This document shows, piece by piece, positions 12,281 to 24,900 of a stretch of 64,000 nucleotides of DNA (its first letter is position 1; every line of letters starts with the position of its first letter). The notes beneath the pieces are model-generated. The model worked only from the letters and a program-made list of their open reading frames with translations. It did no database searches and had not been told where the DNA came from. The translations under genes were made by a program, and so were the position numbers. This stretch comes from Bilabrum cf. latius (Eukaryota; Bigyra: Bicosoecida; Bigyra; Bicosoecida), in NCBI GenBank assembly GCA_965178125.1, contig OZ237749.1:558001-622000 (forward strand), read 5' to 3'.

Positions 12281-13250
12281 TCAATCGTCATAATCACCTT
12301 CGAGACCTTGCCTTGGACCCTCGCCCAAAAGTAGTTCTCTGTGGCACTTATCGAGACTTCCGAGCTCACTCAGGATGGTCCAGAAACACCCATAATCCCC
12401 CGTGGTGGGGTTGTAGGGCAACTGAAGCTTCTGGAGCCTCGGGCTCGATACCCAGAGGAGTGCTTGTCGACCATCGGCATGCCAGCTCCTTTCCGATTCC
12501 GGCTTTGTGCAAACTGTTGCCACTTCGACATACACCGGAGGCCTCGCGCATTCTCCAACACAGACGAGACGACAGCTCCATGAACTCGGCTTGTAGAGGT
12601 TAATACTTTAGCCGAGTCATGGGCACCATCTGCCGCGCACGAGGTGTCGCGATGACCATTGAGTGCCAGACTCCACAAGCCCACTGCACCCATATCCCCA
12701 TCCCCGTCTCCATCGGGCCATGGGGTTGGAGGATGTCCCGACCTCACAGCCCCTTCCCCGTTCTGCTGGTCTGGTCCGCCTGCTGGAGGCCTGCCCCAGG
12801 CAGCGCTCTCCGTCCCTTTATCGCCTGGAGGCCTGTCCCACGCAGATTCCTCCGCCCCCTTGATGTACCCATCTGCATCAGCGTCCAGTGGCTCTCCATC
12901 AGCAGCAGCCCATCTGCCACTGGCCCCTCTCAGGGCCTTGGTATTGTCGATCTTGGTTTGGTCTAGATCTGTGGTGGTTGTGCACTCCTCCAGTTTCACC
13001 TGGCTCGCTGGAGGGCTAGTGTGCGAAGACCGCGACTGGTCGGGATCCTCCTCGCGGATGAACGTGTTGATAGGCCTAGTCGTTGGTGACGATACACTTG
13101 CTACTGCTTGGGACTCTTGCTCTGGTTCTGGAGCCTGCTCCTCCTACTTCATCTTTTTATTATTGAGATCACACGTTGTACACAGCACTCTAATCTCGCA
13201 GACAGTCACACATGGTTGCAGTCGGTTTCCTCCGAGAGCCCATCCTCAAA
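12281..13250 (-). CDS. Probable downstream exon(s) of a minus-strand gene, product unknown
   Basis: A minus frame from about 13157 to a TGA at 12370 reads continuously through one TAG (near 13147). It gives an acidic, Gly/Asp/Pro-rich segment with FIREEDPDQSRSSHT, then DADADGYIKG and VLENARGLRCMSKWQQFAQ. A different frame ends in an acidic tail (LEGDYDD then TGA at 12281), so the last splice is unresolved. Since membrane-protein exons lie just upstream on the same strand (14285-14850), this could be the cytoplasmic tail of that gene. Exon limits and linkage are inferred. Confidence 0.3.
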
Positions 13251-13678
13251 GTTACCAAAAAAAGAAAACTGGCGAGCGCTGCCCCTCAGCGCCCGAATAG
13301 CACGCGGCTTGATTGCCGCTCGAGTCTAATGGTGACCTCTCAACTTCCACATCCGCAAGTGGTCGGGTGATCCCATCCCCCTGATCCGAGTCACTCGTCA
13401 CACACATGCCCAAACCCCCACCTGCCTGGCCTGTGCCTCCCCCTTCCAATCCGCCGCATCAACCCGATAACCCCACCAATCATCTTCTCCTCCACTACTT
13501 CCTCCCCCTTTCCGGTGAACCGTCGCCCCTCTCCCTCTGCTCCGTCCTCACCCCCCCCCTTCGCCCACCCCACCGCCCCTGTACTTCCTCCCTTGCCGCT
13601 CTCTCTCTCTGAATGTAGTTGGGTAGTGTGTGCTTTGACTCAAACATATTATATTCTCTCTCTCACTCCTCCGCATCG

Positions 13679-13966
13679 CTACGTCGCATCTGGGCCTGCA
13701 CCTCGAGCGGGTCCTGCGCCCACCGCGCGACGGTACCAGCAGATGTCCCGGAGCTTGCAAATGAACCGCTCCAGGCTAACCCGCTTGAATTTTGGGAGTA
13801 TGGCCCATGACTTCCATTCATCCTTATTGAAATCGTACTCCCAACCGGTAGCCCCCATCGCCATCCAGCGGCAACAGGTCACCTGGCCGCAGCCAAGGTC
13901 CCCCACCATACCTATAGAATATACAACCGAGGGCGCTGCCGCGACCGACAGCCCCTGCAAGATCAC
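13679..13966 (-). CDS. Possible internal exon of the same minus-strand gene
   Basis: The frame encodes WEYDFNKDEWKSWAILPKF, KRVSLERFICKLRDICWYRR and then an Ala/Gly/Pro segment. It passes a TAG at 13679 and meets a GTGAGA donor-like site soon after. The amphipathic, charged character fits a cytosolic segment following membrane helices. No homologue is recognised and boundaries are approximate. Confidence 0.3.
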   Translation of the reverse strand: MILQGLSVAAAPSVVYSIGMVGDLGCGQVTCCRWMAMGATGWEYDFNKDEWKSWAILPKFKRVSLERFICKLRDICWYRRAVGAGPARGAGPDAT

Positions 13967-14149
13967 GATGCACTGCTCCCCATTCTATCCCCATCACGAG
14001 CCCCGCGCGCTCATCAAAACACCGCAAGGTGCCTGCTGCTTTGTAACGCGCCCGCCGCTGCCGCTCCAGCAGTCCCCACCGGCCCTGCTGCTGCCATAGC
14101 CATACCCACCGGCCCGTGCTCCCCGCCGCCCGAGTGCCCTGGTGCCCCG

Positions 14150-14292
14150 CCCCCCCCCCTACCACCGGCACCGAGCTCACCATTCCCCCCCCCCCTACCA
14201 CCGGCACCGAGCTCACCCTCTCCCCCCCCTACCACCGGCACCGAGCTCACCCTTCCCCCCCCCTACCACCGGCACCGAGCTCACCCTTCCCC
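14150..14292. repeat. C/G-rich minisatellite, about 4 units of roughly 33 bases
   Basis: On the plus strand the unit is a C-run followed by taccaccggcaccgagctcac, repeated about four times with C-run length variation. On the minus strand each unit carries a GGTGAGC donor-like string. It begins directly at the apparent end of a membrane-protein exon, so it probably lies in an intron of the minus-strand gene. Confidence 0.8.
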
Positions 14293-14850
14293 CCTCCCTC
14301 TCAGAACCTCCACTCTTCGCCATGCCATCCACCATCCACACTGCCCACTTCATCAGCCTCCAGATGCTGCCCCTCGCCACGTACAGCCCCGCTCCGATCA
14401 CCACCAGGCTGAACAGGAACATCACACCCGTCGCGCTGCACGCCGTGGCCTCGCCCGAGTTGGGGGCGTGCAGGAAGAGACCCACCTCGAAGGTCAGGAA
14501 AACGCCCACCAGTGCCACCAGCTCCAGCCGGTTTCGGTTCAGAGCAGCCGCCTTGTAGGGCTACTGCCACGCGTGCACCACCCCGGCAGCGAAGATGACG
14601 GCCAGCGCCGAGTACATCTGCACTCTCACCCCCCACGGCTCCACCAGCACCGTGATGGCTACCACCGCCAGCTTGCAAGCCATCACCACAACCTCCCAGT
14701 AGTATCCATCCCTGTGGAAGCCCTGCATCAGGAAGCCCAGCGTGGTCAGCACATCTGGACTGTCCATCCGGACCCTCCCCCTCCACAGCTACACCCCGGT
14801 TACCAATTGCAGCGCACGTTTGGGACCTTCTAGACCACCACTCCTGTACA
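14285..14850 (-). CDS. 5'-truncated polytopic membrane protein (TRP-like/GCC2-associated module)
   Basis: A minus frame, open through TAGs at about 14785 and 14561, encodes TLGFLMQGFHRDGYYWEVVV, then helices around CKLAVVAITVLVEPW, YSALAVIFAAGVVHAWQ and VALVGVFLTFEVGLF, then GVMFLFSLVVIGAGLYVARG. The LGF-x-GF-x8-WE pattern and the helix-QPY-helix order match the membrane module of large algal and protist surface proteins. The TAG falls in HAWQ[TAG]PYK, where related proteins tend to have a polar residue before PY. Coding similarity stops abruptly about 4 bp from the 3' end of glycosyltransferase copy B, so the 5' part (ectodomain and first helices) is missing. A GTGAGC donor at 14284 ends the exon. 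Confidence 0.55.
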
Positions 14851-14853
14851 GGG

Positions 14854-17800
14854 TCACCCACTCTCAGGATCAATGCTTGCATCTTGAAAGATCAGCTGAC
14901 CAATTCGACTAGCGATTGCGTCCCATGAGTACGTCTCGATGCACTGCTGCCGCATGGCGAATCGCTTGGCCTCGAAGCGCGCGGGGTGCTACAGCGCATC
15001 TCTGGCAGCGCGCACCACGGCATGCCAATATGCTTCCGAGAGCTGCAACTCTAGCTGACGATACCTGCTTTGGTTGGACATCGCTTCACGCACCTCGCTG
15101 TTGCCGAGCACAGCGTCTGCTTGCCTGGCTGCGAGCAGCTCATTCATCTGGAGACGAGCAAGCCCGACGTCTGCTGTGGGCCCCAGAGATCCAGCGGACC
15201 AGCTCTGATTGCTTCCTCGCTCATCAGAGTTTCGATTCTGCTGCGCGAACCCATCTTCAATGCTGCGATTGTACGGCTGTTCGGCGGCAGTAGTCCCCCC
15301 GGGGATCCAGCCCTTACGAGCAAGCACCTGCTCGGCGCGAAGCCCCGCGTCGAACTGACCCACAATCTCGGGTAGTGCCGTCAGCGGCCATCCAATTGTT
15401 ATGGGCACAGCACCTGCACACATGGCTTTGACAGCTACTGTGCAAGATGTCTCTGGAAACGTGCTAGGGTACAGCCAGAAGGAGGCCCGTGACAGCCTAT
15501 CCTGCAGCTCAGAAGCCGGTACCATGCCGCGGTAGTCCACTCCTGGGAGCTAGAACAGCTCTGTGATCTAGCGCTTCCACTCCCAGTAGGTACTTGAGAC
15601 GGCCGATCCGAAAGAATCAATCGATTTTGTGAAGCCGTAGTATACCTCAAGCCGTACGTCCCCGCCCAAATCCTTGTAAATGTACGGCCAAGTCTCGAGC
15701 ACCATCTAAAGGCCCCGAATGGGGCTGGAGGCATACACAAACGTCAGCATGGGGGGCTTGGCTACGAAAGGTCGGACCAGGTCTCTGGAAATGCCGTTGG
15801 TTAGGATGCCCATCCAGGGCAGTGGGTACCTCAGGGGAGTTGGCGGCAAGCTTGGGTTTGCAATCTGCTTCGGCATCGAGTGCCACACGTGAAATGCCGA
15901 GCCATGGAAGACTCTGCAGGCAAATTTCGAGTGCAGTCCATCCCCCGACCTAGGTTCGCTTGATTCGGTCTCCTGCAGATGCCCATCCACAAGGTCCTGT
16001 AGCCAGATCCACACGCTTTTCACGTTGGGCAGAGCGGCACCTTGCAACCTGTCAGCGCACTAATGTCTATCCTACGGTGCGATGCACTCAGAATTGATTC
16101 TAGTATCCACGTGCTGCAGTGGTACCAGCGCATCGGCCACCGAATGCGTGTATCTGTATGCGACGAACACTGTGGGGATGTTACACCTTGCTAGCCTCTC
16201 CTGCACGCCCTTGGTTTTAAACCAATACGCACCACTGTGCCAAGTGCCGGTATACGAGTCTGGTACTGTGTCCGTGTGCACTTCAATCATGATCTCAGGG
16301 GACACTCTATGCAGCGCAGCAACCAATTGCACGACGGCCTCCTCTGAACCTCCAAGTGACTTGGGGCCGGGCTTGTCCTTCGATTCGGAAGGATCGATAA
16401 CCCACGGACCCCACCCGGGAAAGAATGCGTTGCCGTACTCCTCCGCCTGAATGACAAGTCTGACCTTATGATGGGGCGTGATTCCGCACCCGTCACCCAA
16501 AGAAGGGGCACTGTAGTGCATCGGCAGTCGCAGAGGTGCTTCATGCGCGTGAAAACAGCGGTGGTACGACTGTGCTGAAGCCAGGGCCCAGTAGCTCTCG
16601 TCGCCGTACTAGCCAGGTGGCACGCTGTATCCTGCCCGCCTCAGCCCAGCAAGCCACCTCACAGAGTTGTACGATGCTATACTAGTGGGAAGCGTGCGCA
16701 ATAGCCTTTGCACGGCCACTGGTATAACCGAACATTCATCTGTGGTGAGCCATGGACGGTGCTTTTCGCTGGCTGTCTGTAGATAGGTAGCAATGCTTGT
16801 CCCACCGAGGCTCCGTGCATCGCCCACTTCTGTGCCACGGTGATCCAATAATCTAGCACCAGCACCATCCGTGCGCTCAAGAGTATCAGATACCAATTTA
16901 CTGCAGTGGTAGTGGTGCCTGTGCTTGAGCCATTCGAGCCCCACTTGCAGAAATCCACTGCTTAGTCCAGCACCATCACCGTCGCATACACCATCAGCGA
17001 ACCGGCTGATAGAGTCTGCTTGCGAGGATGAAGAAGCTGATTCGGGACCTGCATTTGGCCGCGCCCAAGATTGGCTAGCCCGCTCCGAAGCCCTGCCGAT
17101 CGCCTGGAGCAGCCAAGCGGCCGAGTGCCCGTACAGAGCCGGGAGATCCCCCGAGCATTGGCTGCTCCCATTAATCGCGGACACGAGTGTCCGAGCCAGC
17201 GAATCATGCAGCTGCTATCGGGTGGCATACGATACTCGCGCCTTGCACCAGGCGCCCCGCAGTTCCCTACCTTGTCTCTCAATCCAATCCTCTAGCAACG
17301 GAAGCGAGCCCTGCGCTTCGGCACATACGTCCATCGCAAGCGCAATGCGCAAAGTGCTGCCGTTTGCGACCGAGAATGATGCGCTACCGGTGGCTTCGAG
17401 CAGCTGGCCGAACGACTCGAGAGCGGCTTTCATGGATCCGACATGCGAGTCGTACACTTTGCACGACAGAGGGCTCTCTCGACTGGCATGCCACAGAGCT
17501 AGATGCAGTCGGTTCATCACAGCGCCTGGGGTGTCAGCAGCAAATGACTCGACCTCAGCTTCGACTCGATGGAGCTGCGAGCTTGATCTGCTTGGTACGG
17601 TGGGGTTGACTGCATTCTCCAAGCTGCCCAGTACCTGCAGCAGCTGCGAGGGAGCATCGCCCAAGCCGTGGCCAGTCGATAGCTCAGCCCCAACTTTGGC
17701 GTGGTACGGGAGCCACCTGCCTCGGTACCTCCGGACCTGCGAGGTCCTCACCTCCCAGGCGATCCGCATGGACCTCTGCACAGCCCGAGTGGTGCCTCCG

Positions 17801-20800
17801 GCATCGAACAGACTCGATGTAAGGCTGGATGCCGCCAGGTGCTGCTTGGCTGTCACCATGCAAGCGTGGCACGATGCCAGCCTGCCAGCCAACTGCTCAT
17901 AGGCCCGCATGCTGTGTGGTGCCATTGCACAGTGCATCCTGCGTCGAAGCGCCAAGTCGAGGCCACTGCTCGATCTGCCAGTTGCAGCAAGCCCGCATCC
18001 GTGGGCATTGAAGCCCGTCGGTGTGTGCGCCGCGGCACCCAGTGACATGCCTACTCGAGCAGCAAATCCAGGCCCTGGCATCGTCACCGTTGGAACCGCC
18101 GCCCACAGTGCCTCGGCACCGGTGCTGTGCATGTTGTACGTTGTGGAATCCAACATCAAATCTATGGCCGCGATTCGCTCGCGGTGTTCGGCGAGACCCA
18201 CGTGCCCAGCAACCACGAATCGGTGGGGTTGGATGCCCCTGGCTGCAGCGAGATTGATCAGCCGGTCTGTCTTCTCCTTGCTTCCGGAGCCGATCACGAT
18301 CATGACGCACCTAGGACAGTGCCGCAAGATACCAGCCCAGGTGTCGAGAAGGTACGGCTGTATGCGACTCACATGGCCCACAAATCCAAGATGAATGCGC
18401 TTGCTGTGGATGGACTTGCTAAACGGACCGGCACCGATCATCTGCATGCTTCGGTCCAGCTGCACCAACCGCCTCCTCCAGCGTCCAGATATTGCAGCGC
18501 TTCCTTCCGACCGCATCTCAATCAGACGCAGAAACCCATCGGCAGGAACAGATGGCGACTGTAGCGTGGTTTGGTAGGTGTTCGGCAGGATCAGCATTCC
18601 CTCGGACATGCCTGCGCGAGAAACCCTGCCTGTGCCTCGCTCGAAGGCGTGAGGCAAAGAGCCGAGGAGCTCTGCCCGGGGATCCAGCGGGAGCACTCCA
18701 CCTCTAGAAGCAGCTGTCCTACCAAACGATGCGTGATTCCGGCTGCCAGTCAGCTCCACTGGTGGATCAGGAGGTGTGACAAATCGATCCACGATGGCGT
18801 AGTCAGCATAGCTGTCGGCGGCCGAGCCGGGATACCCGAGGTACTGAATCACGATCTTGCCGGCTCGTCGCACGGTGAAGTCGAGGTCCATGTTGCTTGT
18901 GTGGCCCATGAAGTCGAGCACTATATCAGAGTAGCTGCCAGGCTAGATGTCCTGGAGGTCCGCGCGACAGCTAGTTGTGCCGTGCTCAGGTGGGATGGAA
19001 TGCAACAAGCCATCGCATAAAGATCTAGCTGCCCAAGCCATGTCCATTTGTTGAGCAATCGTGGCTACAGTTCCATTCTCAGCTTGCATCAACCAGCATG
19101 GGATCCGATGGATAGACCCCCAAAGGGAGTAGTTGTATGCCTTTCGCTCTTCTGCCATACTTATCCCGCTCACGGCTTCTTCGCACCTATGAACACGGCT
19201 AAATGTCAGTACCTCGCTACCTGCCCGCAGCGTTCCACCAGTTCTTGCCATTTTACCCTCTGCGAGTTGGGCAGAATCTATGCCAGGGACCAGCTGACGC
19301 CAGCCCATTGTGGCCATCTGTGCGATGTGAGTTGCTGTCAGGAGCGGGTTCACCTGGAGAGAACCCAGCCATTCCGCCGCTGTCTGTCGATCTCGCGATC
19401 GCTCCCACGTTTCATTGAGCCAAACAGATGCAGCGGTAGCGTACTCTGCACCCTGACTGCACTCTCGCAATGCCGCATTTGCCGCCACCGATTCGAGCAT
19501 ATTTGGCCAATGCGAGGGTCGACCGCCATTGCACATTGCAGCTGGTGGCCTGTCCATAGGCCCATACATCCATGCTTGCAGCGCGATGCTGTCAGTGTCA
19601 AAGTGAGGCAACATGCCAGTGATCATCGACCCCATGGCGTGAGTTCGCATGTCATACGACATCGCATTCACCCGAAGCTTGCGCGCGTTCCCGCCTCTCA
19701 TCATGCGAACACCCGCGCGGGTCCTGGAACCCCGCATGGCCTCTGACAGAGGGCCTAGAGCAGGCGGGACCACCTTTCCTTGCTGTGCCTGTGCCGCCTT
19801 GCCGACCATCCTTGGCTGAAAGGACAAGCCTTTGACGATAGCAATTCCTAGCCTGAGTTCGGCCGAGGACACCAGGTAGGACATATCATACACTATCATG
19901 TGACCCGATTCCGAGGCCGTATTTCCAACAATCTGACGTGCATAGACCCCACACGATTGCGCTAGTGCTTGCAGGCGGCGCTAGCGACTACCAAGGTCTA
20001 GTGTCCAACCATCTCCCGGGCCCTGGAGCAGCGTCGACTGGCACTGCACGACCGCTTCCAGCATGGCCAGCCTCTCGTCCGATATCCCAACGAGAGAGCG
20101 GTGCAGCGATGGGTCTAGGAATGAGTCTCTCTCGGGACCAGACGCAAACCACTGCAGCAGCCTCAGTGCCGACAGCTCCGTGGCTGCTTCTGCCAGTGCG
20201 AAACACACAGACATCGCCTCGGGGCTGCCGGGGGTCTGAACCAGAGACAGATCAGCTGCATTGTCTAGAACCCCGAGCAATTTATCTCCTTCCAGCATGC
20301 TCTTTGCATATGATACTGAATCAAATAGCTGCGATCCATGTGCCCCGGTGCTGCTCTGCGCTGCACGGTCCTGCATTGCTCTCACAAAGCACTCGAGCCC
20401 CTGCAGCACAAGCTTGAGCACCTTCCTCAGCCCGCTGAGACAAAGCTCGTATGCCTCCCATCGATATGATTCCTGCAAGACCTTGCACACAGACATGAGC
20501 GCCCCAGGCAGTCGGGGCACCCGCGCCATCACTGCCACGGTCGATCGCAGCCGCATCGCTTCGACCTCTCCTCCCGACTTGCCCTTGCTTTGGGCATCCT
20601 TGTTGAAGTGCAGGTCGATGTTGGCAAGATTGAACGTGGCAGCAGAGCGCGCTGAGCTAGTGGTTAGCTCCTCTGGCATGTCCAGCATCAGACTGTACCA
20701 CACCTTGGCCATCTCGAACGAGTGCTGGTTGACGTGGTGGTTGCCCACTTCGATGAGAGCGACGAAATTCGTGCTGGGCGAGCCTGCAGACACAGAGGCC

Positions 20801-21816
20801 AGCTGTGGGGCTAGCGACCATCCCGCATGAGCATCCAGTGCCACCTGATCGCCTACCTGTCTCAAGATATCCACTTGATCAGCTGTGAGTCCGCTTACCG
20901 CAAGTTGCAGGTAGCACTCCGCCACGAGCGGCTCGACTCCAAGACCACGGATTTGCTCGCATACTAACTGAGAATCACTGCCTTCCCAGCCTTTGATTTC
21001 TTCCAATGCGCGCTTGCTGGCCACCCAAGCTGACGGCGCCCAGCTGGGCACTTGCTCGGACTGGCCCTGCACCCATGCTCGGTGCAAGTGTGTGGCCGCC
21101 GCCCAGGCAGCGGCACGGCGAGCGTGGAGATAGTTGCCAGCTGCGATCGCAAGGTCCCTCCCACATCTTGCAGACCTACGCATGGCCTTGGAAACAAGCT
21201 CACTGGCCGGAGCTTGTGCGCTGAGCTGATAGTCGCCACATCCTGGTTCATCTACAGAATAGAGATCCAGTAGTCTGGCGCCAAAACAAACGATCTACTT
21301 GTACTCCAGCGACTCCACGCTGATTTCGGCCCCTGGTATCCAATCGAAGGCAGCACGGTGGCCAAGATGATGCCGACCCCATACGACGACAGGGCACTTG
21401 ACAACATCCTTGGTCGTTACGCTTGCTTCAAAGCCAACTATGAAAGAAATCAGCTCGACTACTTGAGATCTAAGTCCTTGGACAATCGCAGGGTATTGCC
21501 CCTGCAAGCATGACTGCATTTGTTGAATACTTGGAAGCCGAGCAAACGTCTCGGGGATCAAGCTGCAAAGTGTGTACATTTCTGGCATTTCTACTACTGC
21601 GCCCAACACAAAAAGTGCATTTGTGCACGGATTTTGGTTCTCGCCGTTCACCACAATGTCCTGGAGCCTTCCAGCAGCCATAGCATTTTGCACTCGTGAT
21701 TCGTCCAACATGTCAACATTCAGCTCTATCCCCGAGATACCCCCCCAAAGTGTCTTTTCTGAAGTACAATGCGTGATAATAAATACATACAGTATCAAAT
21801 GCCTTGATATCTGCAT
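14854..21816 (-). CDS. Giant secreted glycosyltransferase fusion, GT41 + GT4-like, copy B
   Basis: 2,320 residues ending in TGA (14854-14856), collinear and highly similar to copy A over the whole protein, including the signal peptide (HLILYVFIITHCTSE). TAGs lie at 21295, 19981, 18943, 17215, 16609, 16072, about 16060, 15706, about 15568, about 15550 and 14989. At 18943-18945 it has TAG where copy A has CAG (8827-8829) in the motif LQDI[Q]PGS. At 16072 it has TAG where A has TGG. The 17215 TAG (YATR[Q]QLHDS) is shared by all three copies. GT41 motifs (GHTSNMDLDF, LGYPGSAADSYADY, YNMHSTGAEALW) and the C-terminal GT-B motif (PETSCTVAVKAM) are intact. The start lies only 104 bp from the 3' end of the kelch gene, and the 3' end abuts a truncated membrane-protein gene. 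That suggests arrival by segmental duplication. Confidence 0.88.
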
Positions 21817-21920
21817 GCACTGCAGGCACAGATAGTGGCTTGCGAAGGATTCATCTGATCACAGCGAGAAGGAGGATGATTCATCACCCGCCGGCGCTGG
21901 CCTGGCGGGAGATCTGGAGA

Positions 21921-24900
21921 TCAAGACGGCCGGCACCCACCGCTAGACGTACCCCCCCCGTCCTCCTCATCGTCATCACCATTGCCATCCCCTCCACCGA
22001 CCATCATGACCAAGTTGCCGTTTTCATCGACACGCAGCACCGGGCGTGGGCCGCCACCTCGACCGCCTCCCATCATCATCGCCTGTCGCATGGCCATCAT
22101 CTAAAGGAAGCTCCGCCTCTGCGCCTCTGCCTGCGCCTCCTGGCGCCTCTCTCTTGCCCTCTCTTCTTCCACTAGTTCAGCTGCTAGCTCGTCGTCGCTC
22201 GAGTCGTAAACCTCCTGTCCATCTGAGTCCAACTGTGGAACCGAGAAGGCACCGGCTCTGCCAGCGTCAGCTCCAGCAGTGACAGCACCGCTCGAGCCAG
22301 ACTCCATCGCTGCCGCCTGGCTAGATGCAGATGTAGCAGCCGGGCCGAGAGCAAGCGAAGGCAATACGCCCGGGCGAGCGCCGGACATTCCGCCAGTGCC
22401 AGTGGCAGCTGGATTCGTTCCAGAGGCGCCAGGGATCGGAATCTCGGGCCCAGCCGCAGCGCCGCCGAGCTACCTTAACCGCTTCTCAGGGTCATTCGGC
22501 CGGCACAAATCTAGATAGTGCAGGTCTCCAAGCGGGTTCCCGCGCCAGCCGCCAAACAGCCACATCTGCCGGTTGGCCACAGCCACCTGGTGGTTGAGGC
22601 GGCGAGAAGGAGTGGATCCAACCACGTCTACGGAGCAAAGGGTCGCTGAGACCAGGCGATCGCTCGCCGCTTGGGCTGGTGCGGTGGTAGTAACTGCACT
22701 ACTTGCAGCAGAGCTTACACCAGCACCAGCACGATCATCTGCTCCTGCCTCAGCACCCGCTCCTTGAATGGCCTGCGACTCCTCCGAGAGATCCAGTACG
22801 GCCATTTCGCTGCACGTCTCCCGCGAGCCACCGAAGATGATGATCTTGTTTCCCACGCCCACGCCTGACATGCACGAGCCGAACCACGAAGGGACGTTTT
22901 CTTGGGCGGGGGGTGCCTCCTCACTCCGGCGGCCCCATCCGAATAATCCCCAGCGCCTGCCGCCTTCATTTGCGTCCTCATCACCAAGGACTTCATCATC
23001 ATCATCATCATCATCATCATTCTCGTCACCACCGTCCTCTTCTTCGTCCTCACCACCATCACCACTACCATCATTCTCGTCCTCAGCTTGCTCACTGTCC
23101 TCCAGCTACCCACCGTCCTCGTTCCGCTTGTCGGCATTAGCCTCATCGCCGCCACTCTGACCATCGCCGCCACTCTGACCACCACCGCTTCCTCGGGCAT
23201 CCTGTTCAGATTCTGAGTTGGCATCTGCGGCCGCCACTTCAGAGCCTGTCTTGTTCAAAGCACCGGCATCCTCTCCACCTTCTCCACTTGCGTCTTGCCC
23301 GGACTCTTCAATCCCACTCGTAGAAGTAATAGGACCTGCATCAATCGATTCATGTCCAGCTGAACCGGGAAGTGCTGGGATTGCGTACAGTTGCACCCTG
23401 GACCACGTGTGAAGCCCCAGCCTGCCGCTCCTGCCCTCACCAGGCCCGCCATCGAAGGGGTGGTCATGTGCCAGCAAGGGCAGCCGCAGGTGGAAGATGT
23501 CCCTGAACTCGTGCCCATCTCTCATCAGGTCTCCCCCCGACGCGCCACCGCACACGATGATTCCGTCCGTCACGGCCACAGCCACGTGCCCGTGCCTGGC
23601 GGCAGGAGCCAAACCTGCGGCCCTGACAGTCTGCAGCGTCCAGTTGATCGGATCGATGGCCTGGAGGGATCGAATGGACTCGGAGCCGGAAATACCGCCA
23701 AACACGTAGACCATGCCGTTGTGATGGCTGAATGACATGCTGTGGTAGCCACGGGGATCCAAACGGGCTAGCTTGCCGGGCTTGCTGCAGGCGCCTGCTC
23801 CCGAACCATGCGCAGCAGCGGCGGCCGCAACCTTCCTTGGGCTATGCGGAGACGGGCTGCCTGCCTTCTAGGGTGTGGCTGCCTCCAGCTCCTCGGCTGG
23901 TTCCCGCAAGGTTACCTCCTCCCACGCGAGTCGAAGCACCCTGACGAGTTCTTCTTCGGCTTCATCGTTGTCCTACTCGCCCTTGCGCGAGGCACCGGGC
24001 TTGCCAATCTTCTTGCCCTTCGCGTGCCTCAAGAGCGCGTCAGAGGTGTCGCGCATTTTTCCCGCTGGTACTTCGTCTGAGACTACGTCTGACCTGCCAG
24101 CTTCCTTCCTAGCACGCTTGGCAGCCCGTCCTGACAGCTCTGAGCCTGCCGGTGCCGCTCGAGTACTACCGGCACTCGCTGAAGCAGATTCCGCCTCTGC
24201 CGCACCCGCCGCGGTAGCCTTGGCCGTTTTGGCATCCCCTGATGCGGTGCTCTCATTGGCCTCGTTGTTTTCCTCGCCTTCACTGGCATGTGGTTGGCCG
24301 ATATCAGCTGCCTCACCTGCCTGTTCTACCGAATCGCTGCTGTCGTCACCGTGATCTCCATCCTCCTCTTCATCTTCATCTTCTTCAACGTAGTCATCAT
24401 CGGAGTCGTCCTCGGATTCATCTATCTCGTCGTCTTCATCGCCCATGATGCCTTGCCCTTGCATGCGCGGGTCGTTCGGCGGAGCCTTCGCCATGCGGTT
24501 CCTCTCAGCGACCCACGCACTCCGCGGCATCCACTCGTACCACCCGCGAAGAACAAACACGTCGCCCAGATCGCCCCTGTAGCCGCCCGCCAGCATACCG
24601 CCGGAGACCAGGCAGCTCTCCACCAATTCCGCTCCGAGTCGCACCCCCCTTGCCTCTTTGAGTGCGCTTGGAGCCGCCCTGGCAAGTACCGGCGCCACCT
24701 GCGGCGAGGCTGTGGACGCGCGGACGGAGCGTGGGGGCCTCGCGATGTCGGCACTGCCAGCGGCACTGGAGCCATGGCCGGGAGACATGGTCGGGGGAAC
24801 GGATGCAAGGGTGGGGGAAGGGGCCGAAGGCTTGCCGGGGGAGGGGGGGGGCGGCCCCCTAGCACTTGCACCAGGGGACATGGATTGATCCGATCCCTTT

